DNA of 64,000 nucleotides from Heliocidaris erythrogramma (Eukaryota > Echinodermata > Echinoidea > Camarodonta > Echinometridae): assembly GCA_025617745.1 (NCBI GenBank), contig CM046871.1, positions 28,970,433-29,034,432 on the forward strand, read 5' to 3'. Made by a program: the position numbers and the translations under genes. This document shows, piece after piece, positions 27,601 through 37,289 of the stretch. The notes under the pieces are model-generated. The model was not told the DNA's origin and did no database searches. It saw only the letters and a program-made list of their open reading frames with translations. Every line of letters starts with the position of its first letter. Position 1 is the first letter of the stretch.

Positions 27601-30600
27601 AATTTTAAAAAGTTGATTACCGGTGTAAGGCAGTAATTCCCACAATGCAAAACTTGAAATGTAGGGGCTTATAAATTTTGACAGACAGTGATAACCTTTT
27701 CCTCAACTTTGAGCCAATTAAAATTTGCTATTTTAGGTTTTGATCAGTATCTCAGTGTCGTCTGATGTTGTAAACCATTATGGCATCCATGTACGATCTA
27801 TTTCACTAGGAATACCGCAGCGCAACAAAAACTTTCAGATAGTGTTGCGTCCTGCCGTGATATAATTATCTGTCCTCTGATGTTGTAAACCATTATGGCA
27901 TCCACGTACGATCTATTTCACTAGGAATACCGCAGTGCAACAAAAACTTTCAGATAGTGTTGCGTCCTGGCGTGATTGCTGTTATCGATTTGTTCTGACA
28001 AATGGGTTGCTTCCTTAAAACATGATGCCATCTATTTATCTATTTATCCTCATCCATATGTGCTCATGTCATCTCTTTCCTTTTCTTTTCTTTAAGCTCA
28101 CATGATCAAGTATAACCCCATGAAACATATTATGGCAACAGTGTTATCAGCAGAAGTTTTGGGGCACACAGTGGGCATATGCTCCCCCTCCCCCTCCCCC
28201 CCCCCCCCAAATGAAATTACTGAACTACCACATTTTTCTCCCCAGCCATCTATGTTGTTTTTTTTTTTCTTTTCATTGCTATTCATGATCACACATGACA
28301 AAGCATATCCCATAAAACAGACATATTTCGGGGAGGGGGGGGGGGGCATGGGGGCACTTGCCTGCTCCTCCCAGCTGAAAAAACCCCTCAAGAAACTCCT
28401 GATCTTTTATACACATTTACATGTATGGACATGTCGGCTTACATCCCTCCCTCCCCAAGCAAAATTTGATAATTTTTCTTTGGGGAAGGAGTCTTGTTAG
28501 ATATTTTGGACATTGCACCCTTCTTCCATCCCTGCTGCCCCCCCTCCCATCCCAGCAAAGAAACCTAGATCTGCCAATGATTATAAGGTCATTGATAATT
28601 ACTCTTCCTCCTTATTTGATGTGCCAAGCATTGTGTATTATGATGGTGATAATAGATGAGACCGATGACCTCTTTGTGGACGTCAGCTGTCCGTATCTGG
28701 CATTTATATTGGGGGCAGTCAATGCTGGAGTTCTGTCCCTTTATTTATAGTTATTCATCAACCTGTCATTTCAGTGCCAGATGGGAGATGCATGGAATGA
28801 ATATAGATGGGATGATAGCATCCTTACACTGTCCATTTATATTCATGTGCACATCTCTCAGACTTCAACTGAGAGCTAACTCTAGTACTTTATATGCAGG
28901 CCTCTATATTGTGTTTCATAATATATGGAGTCTCATTGGAGAGGAAAAGTTTCGCTTTCCTGTCAATGTTATTGACAAAGACCCCGTTTACAGTGCAGTT
29001 TCCTAATTGCGGTACTCGGCCCCTCAATTTCGTGTGATTACAGTGCGGTTCTCGGGCCGGCCTGAATTATAACCTTTCAATATTTTGTCGTAGTGGGGCT
29101 CTGAATGTAAAGAAACGTTTATTTTGGTGGGTAGTTTGGTGGGTAAACGTAACAGTGTGGCGCGGGTTATTTGTACCGATTTTTTTTTTTAGCCCGCATG
29201 CATACGACGAACGATCGAACACCACATCTGCTCGCTTAACTTATCGGATAATTTCATATTCTCTCCGCAATTTTAATATCATTGTACGATCGAGAAGACA
29301 AGAGGATGGATGAGGAAGGTCGTATTCGTTGAATTCAAATGTATAATCGTGACAGGAGGATGAGGAGAGAGCAATGTGAGGAGAATCGTCGCAGGAGGAA
29401 TGGCCTGCTCTTTCGAACGAAACAGCACAAGAGATGAACGATGATAATTGAATTAAAAACGCTAGTATCTCGACTTTTATTTACGCGGACAAACAAAATC
29501 TCAGCAGAAAAGACAACAAAGCAGCTCAGGCCGTACAATGCATGCAACGCTCAAACCGCGGGATCATGACATCATATCCAATGATGTCATGACTGCTGCA
29601 CTTCCGGGATCGCATGCTTTTACAGTGAAAGAAGGCCGGGCCGAGACTACCTCCATAGGTGGTCCAAATGCGCGGCCGCTTTTGGTACCGCATTTGGCCT
29701 TTTGAGCGTTTACAGTGAATTTTAGCCTGGCCTCGGCCCGTGCTTACTCTCACTGTAAACGGGGTCAAAGACATGATCCTATTGAAAATATAGAGTTTTT
29801 GCAGTATACACTACTCACTTATACTGTGAGAACTCCAGTAGTTCCCTAATGCTTTTGATTGAAGTATGTGTATTTTCTGTATATCTTTTTTAATTTTCAG
29901 TATATATCACACTAACCGAATATGATAATGTGGGGTTTTTTTTTCTCTCACTTATCCTATACTTCAACAGCCCTGCTCACCTTGATGACAGAGTCAGAAT
30001 AAAGATGTGATTGTTGTCAACATATGAGATTCGTGTGTCATGTGTGATATACCTGTCCAGTTAAACATGAGGATAGTACCAGTACTTCTTAATACTCTTC
30101 TATCATTTCCTTTTGTCTTATTTTATGCAGGCTCAACAGCCCTTGTAGCCTTGATAACTGAGTCAGACGTGATTGTTGCCAACGTCGGAGATTCTCGTGG
30201 TGTGATGTGCGATGGATCAGGCAAGACCGTCCCTCTCTCCTACGACCACAAACCCCACCATCCGCAGGAGCGCAAACGCATCAAGAAAGCGGGGGGCTTC
30301 ATCGCTTTCAACGGTGTCTGGCGTGTCGCCGGAATCCTCGCCACCTCCCGCGCCATCGGCGACTATCCTCTCAAGGATCACAAGTTCGTGGTCGCCGACC
30401 CCGACATCTTGACCTTTGACTTTGACGAACACAATCCCCAGTTCCTAATCCTTGCCACCGATGGATTGTGGGATACATTCACCAACGAAGAAGCCGTCCA
30501 GTATATCAAAGAGCGTTTGGGGGAGCCCTATTTTGGTGCCAAGAGCCTGGTCCTTCAAGCGTTCTACCGAGGTTCCATGGACAATATAACAGTAATGGTT

Positions 30601-30645
30601 GTCAATCTAAGAAGACAGCGTTCAAATTCAACTCTTGTGCAATAG
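9673..30645 (+). CDS. PPM1L: PPM1L-like PP2C serine/threonine phosphatase
   Basis: Three coding exons, 9673-10122, 20168-20336 and 30131-30645, join in phase (0, then 1) to give 377 residues (human PPM1L has 360). The start is supported by an in-frame TAG at 9643-9645 and by similarity beginning right at the ATG. Residues ~21-36 form a hydrophobic N-terminal anchor, as in PPM1L, which sits in the ER membrane. The loop at 50-100 is variable and His/Ser-rich. The PP2C core then shows SIQGRRPGMEDRF (metal-binding E123/D124 region), YDGHGGE (D145), NVGDSRG (227), SRAIGDYPLK (284), LATDGLWD (D317) and DNITVMVV (D357), so all expected Mn/Mg ligands are present and activity is likely. In vertebrates PPM1L restrains stress-kinase signalling (TAK1, ASK1) and acts on IRE1 and CERT at the ER. 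The two introns are about 10 kb each and full of repeats. Confidence 0.95.
10885..11060. repeat. GAT/AAT-rich microsatellite
   Basis: Imperfect GATGAT, GATAAT and AATGAT repeats run across the segment in PPM1L intron 1. Long open frames here are low-complexity artefacts. Confidence 0.9.
11306..12245. mobile_element. TTAA-flanked non-autonomous DNA transposon, copy 2
   Basis: The body 11310-12241 is 932 bp, exactly the length of the copy at 4382-5313, in the same orientation and with the same AGTAGAACACT ends and TTAA flanks. I see only four single-base differences between the copies, so both inserted recently. It lies in PPM1L intron 1. Confidence 0.93.
12557..12935. repeat. Nested pair of hairpin elements
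   Basis: The inner hairpin (12557-12715) pairs TAAAGCTGTGCGTAAAGTTA with GCGTAACTTATGAACAGCTTTA. The outer hairpin pairs TATTCTGAGTTTTATTTTATC..TTGTCATAACAAA (12714-12770) with its complement at about 12871-12928, and closes with ACCACCCC. The first appears inserted close to the left end of the second. The loop of the outer hairpin (around 12797) coincides with the breakpoint of the 2.25-kb duplication. Confidence 0.75.
12797..15035. repeat. 2.25-kb tandem duplication, copy 1
   Basis: From TTTGTGCAGATGAATTCCGCG (12797) onward the sequence repeats at 15052 with period 2255. Copy 1 has an expanded ACATGTAC run near 13575, an extra CTAGATAAAAACTA near 14104 and one extra 21-base unit in its minisatellite. 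Both copies include the same non-coding features, such as GCGAGTGAGCGAGCAAAGCG near 14156. No gene is recognised. Confidence 0.93.
14521..15035 (+). repeat. Minisatellite of GGGGCACTTATCAGAAGG-type units
   Basis: Units of about 20-35 bases built on AAAAGGGGCACTTATCAGAAGGTGA recur with many variants (GGGACACTTGTCAGATTT, GGGCACTAATCAGACGA). It keeps short open frames by chance because of its composition; I do not consider it coding. A second copy is at 16775-17532 and a continuation at 18402-18560. Confidence 0.85.
15052..17255. repeat. 2.25-kb tandem duplication, copy 2
   Basis: This copy is nearly identical to 12797-15035, with small indels mostly in microsatellite tracts. It lacks the left half of the outer hairpin, which shows that the duplicated unit starts in the hairpin loop. 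It runs without a break into the longer minisatellite that follows. Confidence 0.93.
16775..18600 (+). repeat. Minisatellite, interrupted by a retroposed insert
   Basis: GGGGCACTTATCAGAAGG-type units continue to 17532, stop at GGGGCAGTAATGTCT, and resume after 18401 with GAGATTAAAGTGGGCACTTA. An uninterrupted equivalent occurs at about 17346 (GGGGCAGTAATGTCTGAAGTTAAAG), which shows that 17541-18393 is an insertion. Confidence 0.85.
17533..18401 (-). mobile_element. Retroposed insert with TAATGTCT target duplication
   Basis: The insert body 17541-18393 is bracketed by TAATGTCT on both sides (17533-17540 and 18394-18401). Read on the minus strand it ends ...CACCCTGTATAAATATCAG followed by (AAAT)n, the usual tail of a non-LTR retroposon, so it is inserted in reverse orientation. 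The interior shows no recognisable reverse transcriptase and may be a truncated LINE/SINE 3' end or a retroposed UTR. Confidence 0.7.
18602..20095. other. Intron 1 remainder, no gene seen
   Basis: This is AT-rich sequence with frequent ACATGTAC octamers, a GCGAA/TTCGC-rich patch at about 19216-19430, and paired G and C runs at 19935-19970 that could fold back on each other. No exon-like segment was found. Confidence 0.5.
20931..22345. mobile_element. GGAGGCATTATG-type element with eight ~160-bp tandem units
   Basis: The ends are inverted (TATGCCTCCGCCC at 20931, GGGTGGAGGCATA ending at 22345). Inside, units starting CCTCGTTCTAGCGATAACTC recur at about 21001, 21157, 21323, 21481, 21641, 21801, 21968 and 22124. 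Each unit has AAGAACCATTTGAG, GAAGACGATCT, TTTTGGGGTA, clusters of AGGTCA and GAAATTTCAG. No transposase is present. It lies in PPM1L intron 2. Confidence 0.85.
22390..25720. other. Intron 2 sequence without recognised gene
   Basis: The stretch is AT-rich, with G runs at 22991 and 23938-23956, many ACATGTAC motifs, and a GC-rich patch CGGCCGGCCGGCCGG at about 25426-25440. Short ORFs have no family signature and no splice support. Confidence 0.5.
25726..26667. mobile_element. DNA element with 8-bp target duplication AGCTGGAC
   Basis: AGCTGGAC flanks both sides (25726-25733 and 26660-26667). The body (25734-26659, 926 bp) begins TAAGCCTGAGTCAT and ends TTGACTCAGGCTTA. Beyond this, both ends carry related GGGATTCGA...TCGATCGAA..CCGG blocks in inverted order. 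An 8-bp duplication fits the hAT or P superfamilies. No transposase frame was found, so it is non-autonomous. Confidence 0.85.
26746..26813. repeat. Degenerate CCTAAT/CCTAAC array
   Basis: About ten consecutive hexamers of CCTAAT, CCTGAT and CCTAAC lie together. They resemble the C-rich strand of TTAGGG telomere repeats with mutations. It is intronic and short, so it may be an interstitial telomere-like tract or an ordinary microsatellite. Confidence 0.75.
26820..27755. other. Intron 2 sequence, nothing recognised
   Basis: AT-rich sequence with a T run (27150), a TG/G tract (27189-27207) and no exon-like segment. Confidence 0.5.
27757..27985. repeat. Tandem duplication, ~117-bp unit
   Basis: CTGATGTTGTAAACCATTAT through GATAGTGTTGCGTCCTG is present twice in direct order (about 27760 and 27877) with a few substitutions. 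Confidence 0.88.
28976..29770. mobile_element. CCCCGTTTACAGTG-ended element with CAAAG flanks
   Basis: The body 28981-29765 begins ACCCCGTTTACAGTG and ends with its exact complement CACTGTAAACGGGGT, flanked by CAAAG on both sides. It has a repeated internal TTTACAGTG motif near 29618 and 29708. No transposase frame is seen. The superfamily is uncertain; a 5-bp duplication is unusual among cut-and-paste groups. Confidence 0.8.
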
Positions 30646-31350
30646 CCTGTCCAAAAAGTTCTTTTTTCTTTTTTGATGTTTGTCAGTTTATTTTATATAT
30701 ATTTTTCCTTTGGAACCTGAATTATTTATGATATTATTTCATTCCGTCTTGTGTGGTACATACTCTTTGATTTTATTGATTATGTCTGATTTTTTCTTTA
30801 AAATGTAATTATGAAGATGATACATGTACATGTAGATGCTTCAATGAAATTATTATAATGGATTACAGTACATGTATGTATTAGGCAGAATTGGCACACA
30901 TTGATTTGTAACTAGATAATCATCCATTAATCAATTCCTAATCTTCATCAAGTGTTTTATGCCATGATAAACATAAGGGTTACATGTAACACCAGCAACT
31001 CCACAGGTATATTCAACACCGTTTATGGTAATCTCCTCCTACAGACCTGCAAAATGAATGTTCCATATTTGACGTCTTGCCATGAAATCCAGACAGCGTC
31101 ACAGTTAGAAATATTGGTAAAGTGGCAAAACAGGTGTCAAATATTAGAAATATGACTTCATGGTTTTGTAATTCATGGAATCTGTGCTAACTAATCTAAT
31201 CTCCGTCTCATCTTGATACTTGAATTGGTTTGAAAAATAACTGAAATTATGAAGTATTTACACACTGTATCTGCTTTTTCTACATGAAATTTAAAAAAAA
31301 AATCATTTTATTGTTATTGATACTGGCTCTTTGAGAGAGTACGAGATACA
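30646..31350 (+). other. PPM1L downstream/3' UTR region
   Basis: AT-rich sequence with ACATGTAC motifs follows the PPM1L stop. No clear AATAAA appears close by, so the transcript may extend well to the right (AATAAA near 34984 is one option). Confidence 0.4.
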
Positions 31351-32317
31351 TTAAAGGAGAATTATCCCCAGGCTTTTAAATGTAAATAGGGTCATAGTGA
31401 ATAAAATAAAATTTAATTTGATATAAAAATCACCGTTTTAGACCAACTGATGCCGTTGTAAGAACAGAAAATAGAGACCACTTTTTACGATGATTACAAC
31501 GTTGTCTGCTCCTACTGGCGGTGTCCATTTTCTCTAAATTTCCCATAAAACCTTGCGCGTGATGACGTAGGGGATGGAGAACTCACTAGCTAGTAGCTAG
31601 CTTGCATGAAGCGCGCGCTGCATATACACACGGTAAACATGGTGTATTGTCAAGCGTTCGGCTGTTGTAACTGTTCCAAGAAAACGATAGGGAAATCATT
31701 CCATCGGTTCCCAGACCCGCAGAAATGTCAGCAATTGTTCAAGCGTTGGGTGACCATATTGAACGTGGAAAAATTCCAAGGAAAAGACTTCAAACTTGAT
31801 CGGAAAAATGATGTGATCTGCAGTGATCATTTCACGGAGGCCGATTATCACGTAGATCTGCGGGCTAAGCTTATGCCCGGGCGAATCGTATAATCAAGCT
31901 ATAGTGTGTCCTGGAACACGTTTTACTTACGATGATTATGTTACTCTAATAAATGTTTTTCAAATGTGATAGTATACGTAGATAATATAAATTGATTTAT
32001 TTTATTTAATTATGAAACTCTTGCGTAATTTGTTATTATTAATAATAATAAACTCTTTTTAAAATAATGTTGGTGAACTAATGCGAGCCAATTACAATGC
32101 GCTACGGCCAACTCCATGCCCTACGTCACACAGCCCGATCGCACCGGGAACATGGCGACGCTGCTTTACTCTCGAGAACAATAAAAATCGGAGGATTCAA
32201 TCGACAATTCCCATCCTCTCGATTCTCGAATATACGATGTTTTTACTTTATCAGAAACTGTTTAGAATTCTGTTTTAGGTCAATGATAAAAGTCTCGTGG
32301 GGATAATTCTCCTTTAA
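31351..32317 (+). mobile_element. TTAA-flanked, THAP-carrying DNA transposon (Kolobok-like)
   Basis: TTAA flanks both sides (31351-31354, 32314-32317). The ends are AGGAGAATTATCCCC and GGGGATAATTCTCCT. A further inverted pair lies inside (TGACGTAGGGGATGGAG near 31562, its approximate complement near 32110). The 959-bp body carries a THAP zinc-finger reading frame. The Kolobok superfamily is known for TTAA duplications and THAP-containing proteins, so that is the best fit; piggyBac is the alternative. A related unoccupied site is at 32727. Confidence 0.85.
31639..31893 (+). CDS. THAP-domain zinc-finger protein, 84 residues
   Basis: The frame could also start at 31606, but the ATG at 31639 gives the usual THAP beginning MVYCQAFGC. 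It shows C4 and C9 (first zinc pair), HRFP at 22-25, W37 and CSDHF with C61 and H64 (second zinc pair), i.e. the C2-C-H THAP signature of a DNA-binding domain. The protein ends at V84, exactly where the family's conserved AVPT proline would follow, so the fold is essentially complete but nothing comes after it. CGAATC-GTATAA just before the stop could be a splice donor of a longer gene, though no second exon is evident inside the element. It probably derives from a transposase N-terminus and could act as a repressor or binding protein at the element ends. Confidence 0.75.
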   Translation: MVYCQAFGCCNCSKKTIGKSFHRFPDPQKCQQLFKRWVTILNVEKFQGKDFKLDRKNDVICSDHFTEADYHVDLRAKLMPGRIV

Positions 32318-32726
32318 TCTTGTGAAATTTGTTTCTTATTTGATCACATCAGTTATAACAAAGTTTGTTGATGAAAGCAAATGGATAAGAATCAGAAAAT
32401 GGTTTGAAAACATAACTGTTATCAGGGAAACATTAGTTTGTATGCAATGTATACATGTATGTTTATGCACAGATCTTTTGGACATACTGTATACATCAAT
32501 TTCAATTAAATCAATTCCATTTATTTCCACAATTCAATAAAATGACAGTGAAAAACATACGAAACAATTCATAGACATTGAAATGTAAAGAAAAAAGATA
32601 CATGTTATAAAAACAATTAAAATGTAAACAAAAGTACATTACTGAATTAACAGAAGACATATGAAAAAGTGGAGGGACAAACAAAAGCCAGAGGCCTATC
32701 ACAGGCTTGTCCCCCAAAATATAAAA

Positions 32727-32830
32727 GAGAGCACGAGATAAATTAATCTTGTGAAGTATGTTTCTTATTTTATCACATCAGTAATATAACTTTGAGCAAG
32801 GTTGAACAAAGTTTGTTAATGAAAGCACAT
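32727..32830. repeat. Unoccupied paralog of the THAP-element target
   Basis: GAGAGCACGAGATAAA-TTAA-TCTTGTGAAG here matches the flanks of the THAP element (GAGAGTACGAGATACA before it, TCTTGTGAAATTTG after it), with TTAA present only once. Similarity continues through TTTCTTATT, ATCACATCAGT and CAAAGTTTGTT.ATGAAAGCA. Confidence 0.85.
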
Positions 32831-33349
32831 TGACAAAACAATATAAGAACAAGTGCAATATTAAAGAGGAAAGTTGTATCAGTCATGAGTCTCCATCTTG
32901 GTGTTTCAGGAACTATTTCTCTGGCTATAGCTGGGCGTTCAACAATTCTACTGGAAACTTTGAGAATTCACTACCCGGTATTGGTACACTGTACAATGTA
33001 CATGTATCTTTTAAAATGGAACAGTTCATTCAGGGAAAATGTAACTATGAATATTTCCCTGGTGTATCCATTTGATACATGTAGGCCAAGAAAACAACCA
33101 TACGTATGTAATGCACTAACTATGGTCAAAAGCCAGAAGAATCACTTCTATAAGAGCAAGATTTTCAAAGACGAACCAAAGAAAAGCAAGCGCAATAGGT
33201 ATTCTAGTGGTCAGTGCTATACATACATTTATCTTGGGATGCATTTTTTTAAAATAGAAAATATGCGTGTTGCTAAGACATGTAGGTGGAACTTACCTAG
33301 AATGAAGAGATTTGCTGTTGACTTACATTATGATTCCCTTGTCACGTCT

Positions 33350-33480
33350 GGGCCGTGTAACATTAAAGCTTTTGATTGATCGTACGATTGACTTTTATGA
33401 TCAATCCCATTAGCTACAATGTACAATCACTCGTAAAAATCAACCGTAAGATCAATTTCAAGCTTTATGTTACAGGGCCC
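33350..33480. repeat. Hairpin MITE, GGGCC.TGTAACAT ends
   Basis: GGGCCGTGTAACATTAAAGCTT is paired with AAGCTTTATGTTACAGGGCCC at the other end. It is the same family as 55836-55954. Confidence 0.8.
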
Positions 33481-33830
33481 TGATGTGTTAGGAATATATA
33501 ATCCAAAGTTGTATTAGTAATTGTCAAAAATATTATATTGTGTGCCCTGCAGAAGGATGTCTGCAGGAATAATGTCCAAACTCAGATACTTGTATTGATC
33601 TATAAATGTATGCAACTGCTAATGCCTTACTGCCTGGCACACATGTTCTGTATACATGTAGATGCTCCTGTATGATTATTATTTGAAATGACAGTACCCT
33701 TTTGAAATGTGTTATTGTTATTCTTGCAACAATGAATTCAATTTTCATGCCATCTTTTTTTACACGTTTGCAATGTAATCATGTTTCATTTATCAAATAT
33801 TGTTTGTTATGATAACTTGTCTTCTTTTGT

Positions 33831-33895
33831 CTGTTGAGAGCGAGAAGGGCGTTATTTCATTGTACAATATTTAACACTCTTTTTGCTCTCAACAG
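33831..33895. repeat. Small hairpin repeat
   Basis: CTGTTGAGAGC at the left is the exact complement of GCTCTCAACAG at the right. Next to it lies GAGAAGGGCGTTA, a motif shared with the hairpin at 35968. Confidence 0.65.
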
Positions 33896-34123
33896 ATGTA
33901 CTCATAATTCATTCCATGTATTTTTTTTTCTTTACATGTGTGTAATTCTACTTCAGTTAGTTTTTTGCATTATGAGGTGATTTTACATTTCAATCCAGTT
34001 TTGTTCACTGCGTACATAGCATGATGTCTTTGGTTTTATTTCACCATTCCATGTTTTATTTCAGTCTTTAATATTGAATATCAGTTGTCTTGTCTGCTGA
34101 GTAATAGAAGCGCATGATCTCCA

Positions 34124-34275
34124 GGGTCCACTTTCATAAATCTTGTTACCAATGACAAGTTGCGATAGTTGTCATAAGCTACTGAAATCCTTGATTTTGG
34201 TTGGCTAGGGACAAATTTGTCATAGATCTGAAGCAGTTGTTTATATTGATTAACAAGTTTTATGAAACAGGGCCC
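34124..34275. repeat. Hairpin MITE, GGG..TTTCATAAA ends
   Basis: GGGTCCACTTTCATAAATCT pairs imperfectly with TTTTATGAAACAGGGCCC at the right end, and ACAAGTTGCGATAGTTGTC lies inside. Confidence 0.7.
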
Positions 34276-34299
34276 AATTAACATTAAAGTACTGATGAA

Positions 34300-35960
34300 A
34301 TGCCCTTCGGGCTCTCAGCCGACCATCTGTTCTTCTATTGGTATTTTTGTAATGTGAACTGATTTGAGTTCATTCACATTGACGAGAGTTGTTTTGAATG
34401 ATTGATAAAAATGGATAGACAATGTGGAAGATCGTGTTAACCCTCTATTATTGCCGAGTTGATTTACGTGTACCTTTTCACAGTCTATTTATTCACACAT
34501 TTTAAGCGGTATGCTTATCAGTTGAAAGGCTGACAATACTGCTCTGTTCGTACAAAATATATCTGATTGGCTTTGCAACGGCACATGCACAAAACCAGTC
34601 GATACAGAGGCTCCAGATATTGAGGCAAACAGAAAGTCAGAATTAATATGTCTGTACTACTATTGTTTCTATTTTATTTGTTCTGTTTTCAATTGTCCAT
34701 GTTGTAAATGTAATTAGTGTTTATGTTCATGACTGTGTAATATATCTACATGTAAATGTGCTTGTGTATCGTTTATATTATGGTCCTGTACGATATTCTT
34801 TTAGACTGTACTTGTACTTGCCTACTGAGCGGTTGAGCAAGCGTTTATTTAGGATAGACTTGTTATTTGCTGGTCCATTGTAGAATTATTCTTCTAATTT
34901 GATTCATGAGATATGTTATACATAAATACATTATACTTTATCATTTTTCCTGTGATATTGCTAGCAACAATCATTTCATTCAAATAAAGTATAGTAAAGT
35001 ATAAAGCACAAAGGATTATATAATAAAGTAGGCATAAAATTTGAATTAACTTTAGTTATCATGTGACTGCAGCAATTTTAGAATATCAACCAACAAAATA
35101 ATTAATGTGAATAAATGTGTGTACATGTACATGCTTCTTGCCCAAATTACAAGTTTACTTGCCTTTAGCCGCCATTTCATCAGATGTGGGGCCACAAGGT
35201 GCCATACTAGGTACAGTCTATTTTATATTGATTTTGACGGACATGTATGTTTGTATTGATGTTATTATGTGTATATGTATTGCTCCTTTTTGCAAGAAAA
35301 GTTGAAGTAAAGTCGTATGTAGATTCTTTGAGCAATCATTCTATGTCTTTATGATCTATTAACATTTATTGCCATTTTAATTTATAATACCAACTCAATT
35401 TATGACCATTTTGTTATACCAAATTTATACCAAAAACAAAAGAATGTATGCTTTCACTTGCCTATACCTTTTGATCATGTTATGTCTTTCTTTATTTTCC
35501 CATTTATTATTTTGACCAAGTGTTGTATTCGTGTAAACACTGCTCCTAGCTTTGGTAAGTTTTTAGCACAGCCCAATTTGTGTTATTAATTTCCAGCAAA
35601 TTTTTTTTTTAATTCTGTGACTGTGTCCTTAATTGTTTCTCTTGATTGTTTTGCTGTCCACAACTTTTTTTTTAATGGCTTCAAATGTGTGCAAATAATC
35701 AGTGAGCCATCTACATGATCTACATAATTATGAACCATCAGTGTGATAAATTCAACTTGACTCTTTGTCCCAGTGGTTTCAGTCCCGGCAACTGGCAAGT
35801 ACTGAACTGTCATCATATGCATATGAACACTGGTACTTCAATGACTGAATCCTTACATTTACTTAACCAATTGCTGGATGTACAAAATCATTATTAAAAT
35901 CTCCAACATTTTAAATGTAATTTGAACATATGTATTCAAAATCATAATTGATATACTATT
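34300..35960. other. AT-rich intergenic, nothing recognised
   Basis: No ORF with a family signature and no splice-supported exon. AATAAA occurs near 34984. Confidence 0.4.
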
Positions 35961-35967
35961 TTGTCTG

Positions 35968-36031
35968 TTTGGAGCCAGAAGGGCGTTAACTTCTATCATT
36001 TGTACAGAGTTAACGCCCTTCTGGCTCCAAA
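35968..36031. repeat. Perfect 23-bp-arm hairpin
   Basis: TTTGGAGCCAGAAGGGCGTT with AAC (35968-35990) is repeated in exact inverted form at 36009-36031 with an 18-base loop. A one-arm relative (GTTTAGAGCCAAAAGGGCAT) is at about 40192-40217. Confidence 0.85.
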
Positions 36032-36034
36032 ACA

Positions 36035-37140
36035 AACCATTTCTTATGATGGAACTTATTTAGATTCCTGATATATTCTCACATAAAAGACTTGTATTTC
36101 TACCTCTGCAAAATATATAGCAATCATATGATATTTCTTCAGTGAATAGCATAAAGTAAGCAAAAACAATATAACTATCATCATTTATTACTGTTTTTGC
36201 ATGTCCAAGTAATCAATTTCCATATTTCAAGTTTGTGCCTAATGACACTGTACCAAAAATACAAGACATCTTTCTTTTTAATAAATGTATTTGTATTTGT
36301 AGAAATATGATCGGTTTGTGTGCAAGATATGATTATTTTTAATCCAACTGACAATAAGTACACGTATGTTGTTAGTGGTGCAGTGTACATGTTGTTTTGT
36401 AGGTTCAGTAGGATGAATTATATGATTACTCCCTTTTGGGTTGTATTTCCTAAATATTATCAAGACTTATGCCTCTGTTTAACGTGTTGTAAAGCTACTC
36501 TGTTAACAAGATTCTGGTACAGTATATACATTGTACCAGAATACTTCTTCCCCTATGTGTATACCTGTGTTATCCATATGAACAGCCTAAATTCCATGTA
36601 CATGTTAAGATGTGTAGAAAGGCCGATTTGCCTGTTCTGATCATTCTTATTTTGAGTGCACAATTTTGGTATACCGGTAAGTCATGAAATTACGTTTAAG
36701 ACATCCATTAGATATTAATAGTATTCTAAAAAAAAGTATCTATGATGATTATAATTTTTAGAGAAGCATAAATATGAGTGTCACTCTGAACATTTTTATC
36801 TGAAATTCATATGTACAGATTTAATAGTAAAATGGGTTTGGTTGTCTCCTTGCATAACACTTAACCTATATACTGGATTTGAAGGATATTATAAAGTGTA
36901 TGACTGTTATATATGATTATACAGTGTGAGTCAGTAAAAAGGAAAGCGCGCCTATTTGCAGTTTGCTGTGCAGAGAATGCTAAGATAGATCGCGCTACCC
37001 CCTACAGGTGTGAACCCGCAGCGTGCCAGTGGACCTCCCTGGCACGCCCCATGATAGCGCGATCCACTTGCCCATCTCGTAATGAGAACAACGGGGTCTA
37101 AGTGAAGTTGCTGTAATTTATTACATTGTGTAATGGTATA
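36035..37140. other. Intergenic; one CpG-rich island-like patch
   Basis: Mostly AT-rich. From about 36925 to 37100 it is sharply richer in GC (AAAGCGCGCC, GATAGATCGCGCTACC, GATAGCGCGATCC), with a short inverted GATCGCGCTA/TAGCGCGATC pair. It may be a fragment of an unidentified element. No gene is called. Confidence 0.4.
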
Positions 37141-37282
37141 GAGGGTTCCCACAAGCAGCCATGCTGGAGGACATTTATAAAAAAAAACCTGTGCACTAGA
37201 CCATGACAACAATGGCTTTTCATAGTCTGATGCACAGGTTTTCATTGTTATGCCCTCCAGCATGGCTGCCTTGAGAACCCTC
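37141..37282. repeat. Hairpin MITE, GAGGGTTC ends
   Basis: GAGGGTTCCCACAAGCAGCC..GCTGGAGG pairs with CCTCCAGC..GGCTGCCTTGAGAACCCTC. CCTGTGCA and TGCACAGG form an inner pair. Confidence 0.85.
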
Positions 37283-37289
37283 AGTAATA

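Noticed and set aside
30207..30432. Alternative frames overlapping the last PPM1L exon
   Set aside because: They are shadows of the GC-rich third exon; the PP2C frame explains the sequence.
32885..33379. 164-residue plus-strand ORF
   Set aside because: It has no family signature, AT-rich composition, runs into the hairpin at 33350, and lacks splice or promoter support.
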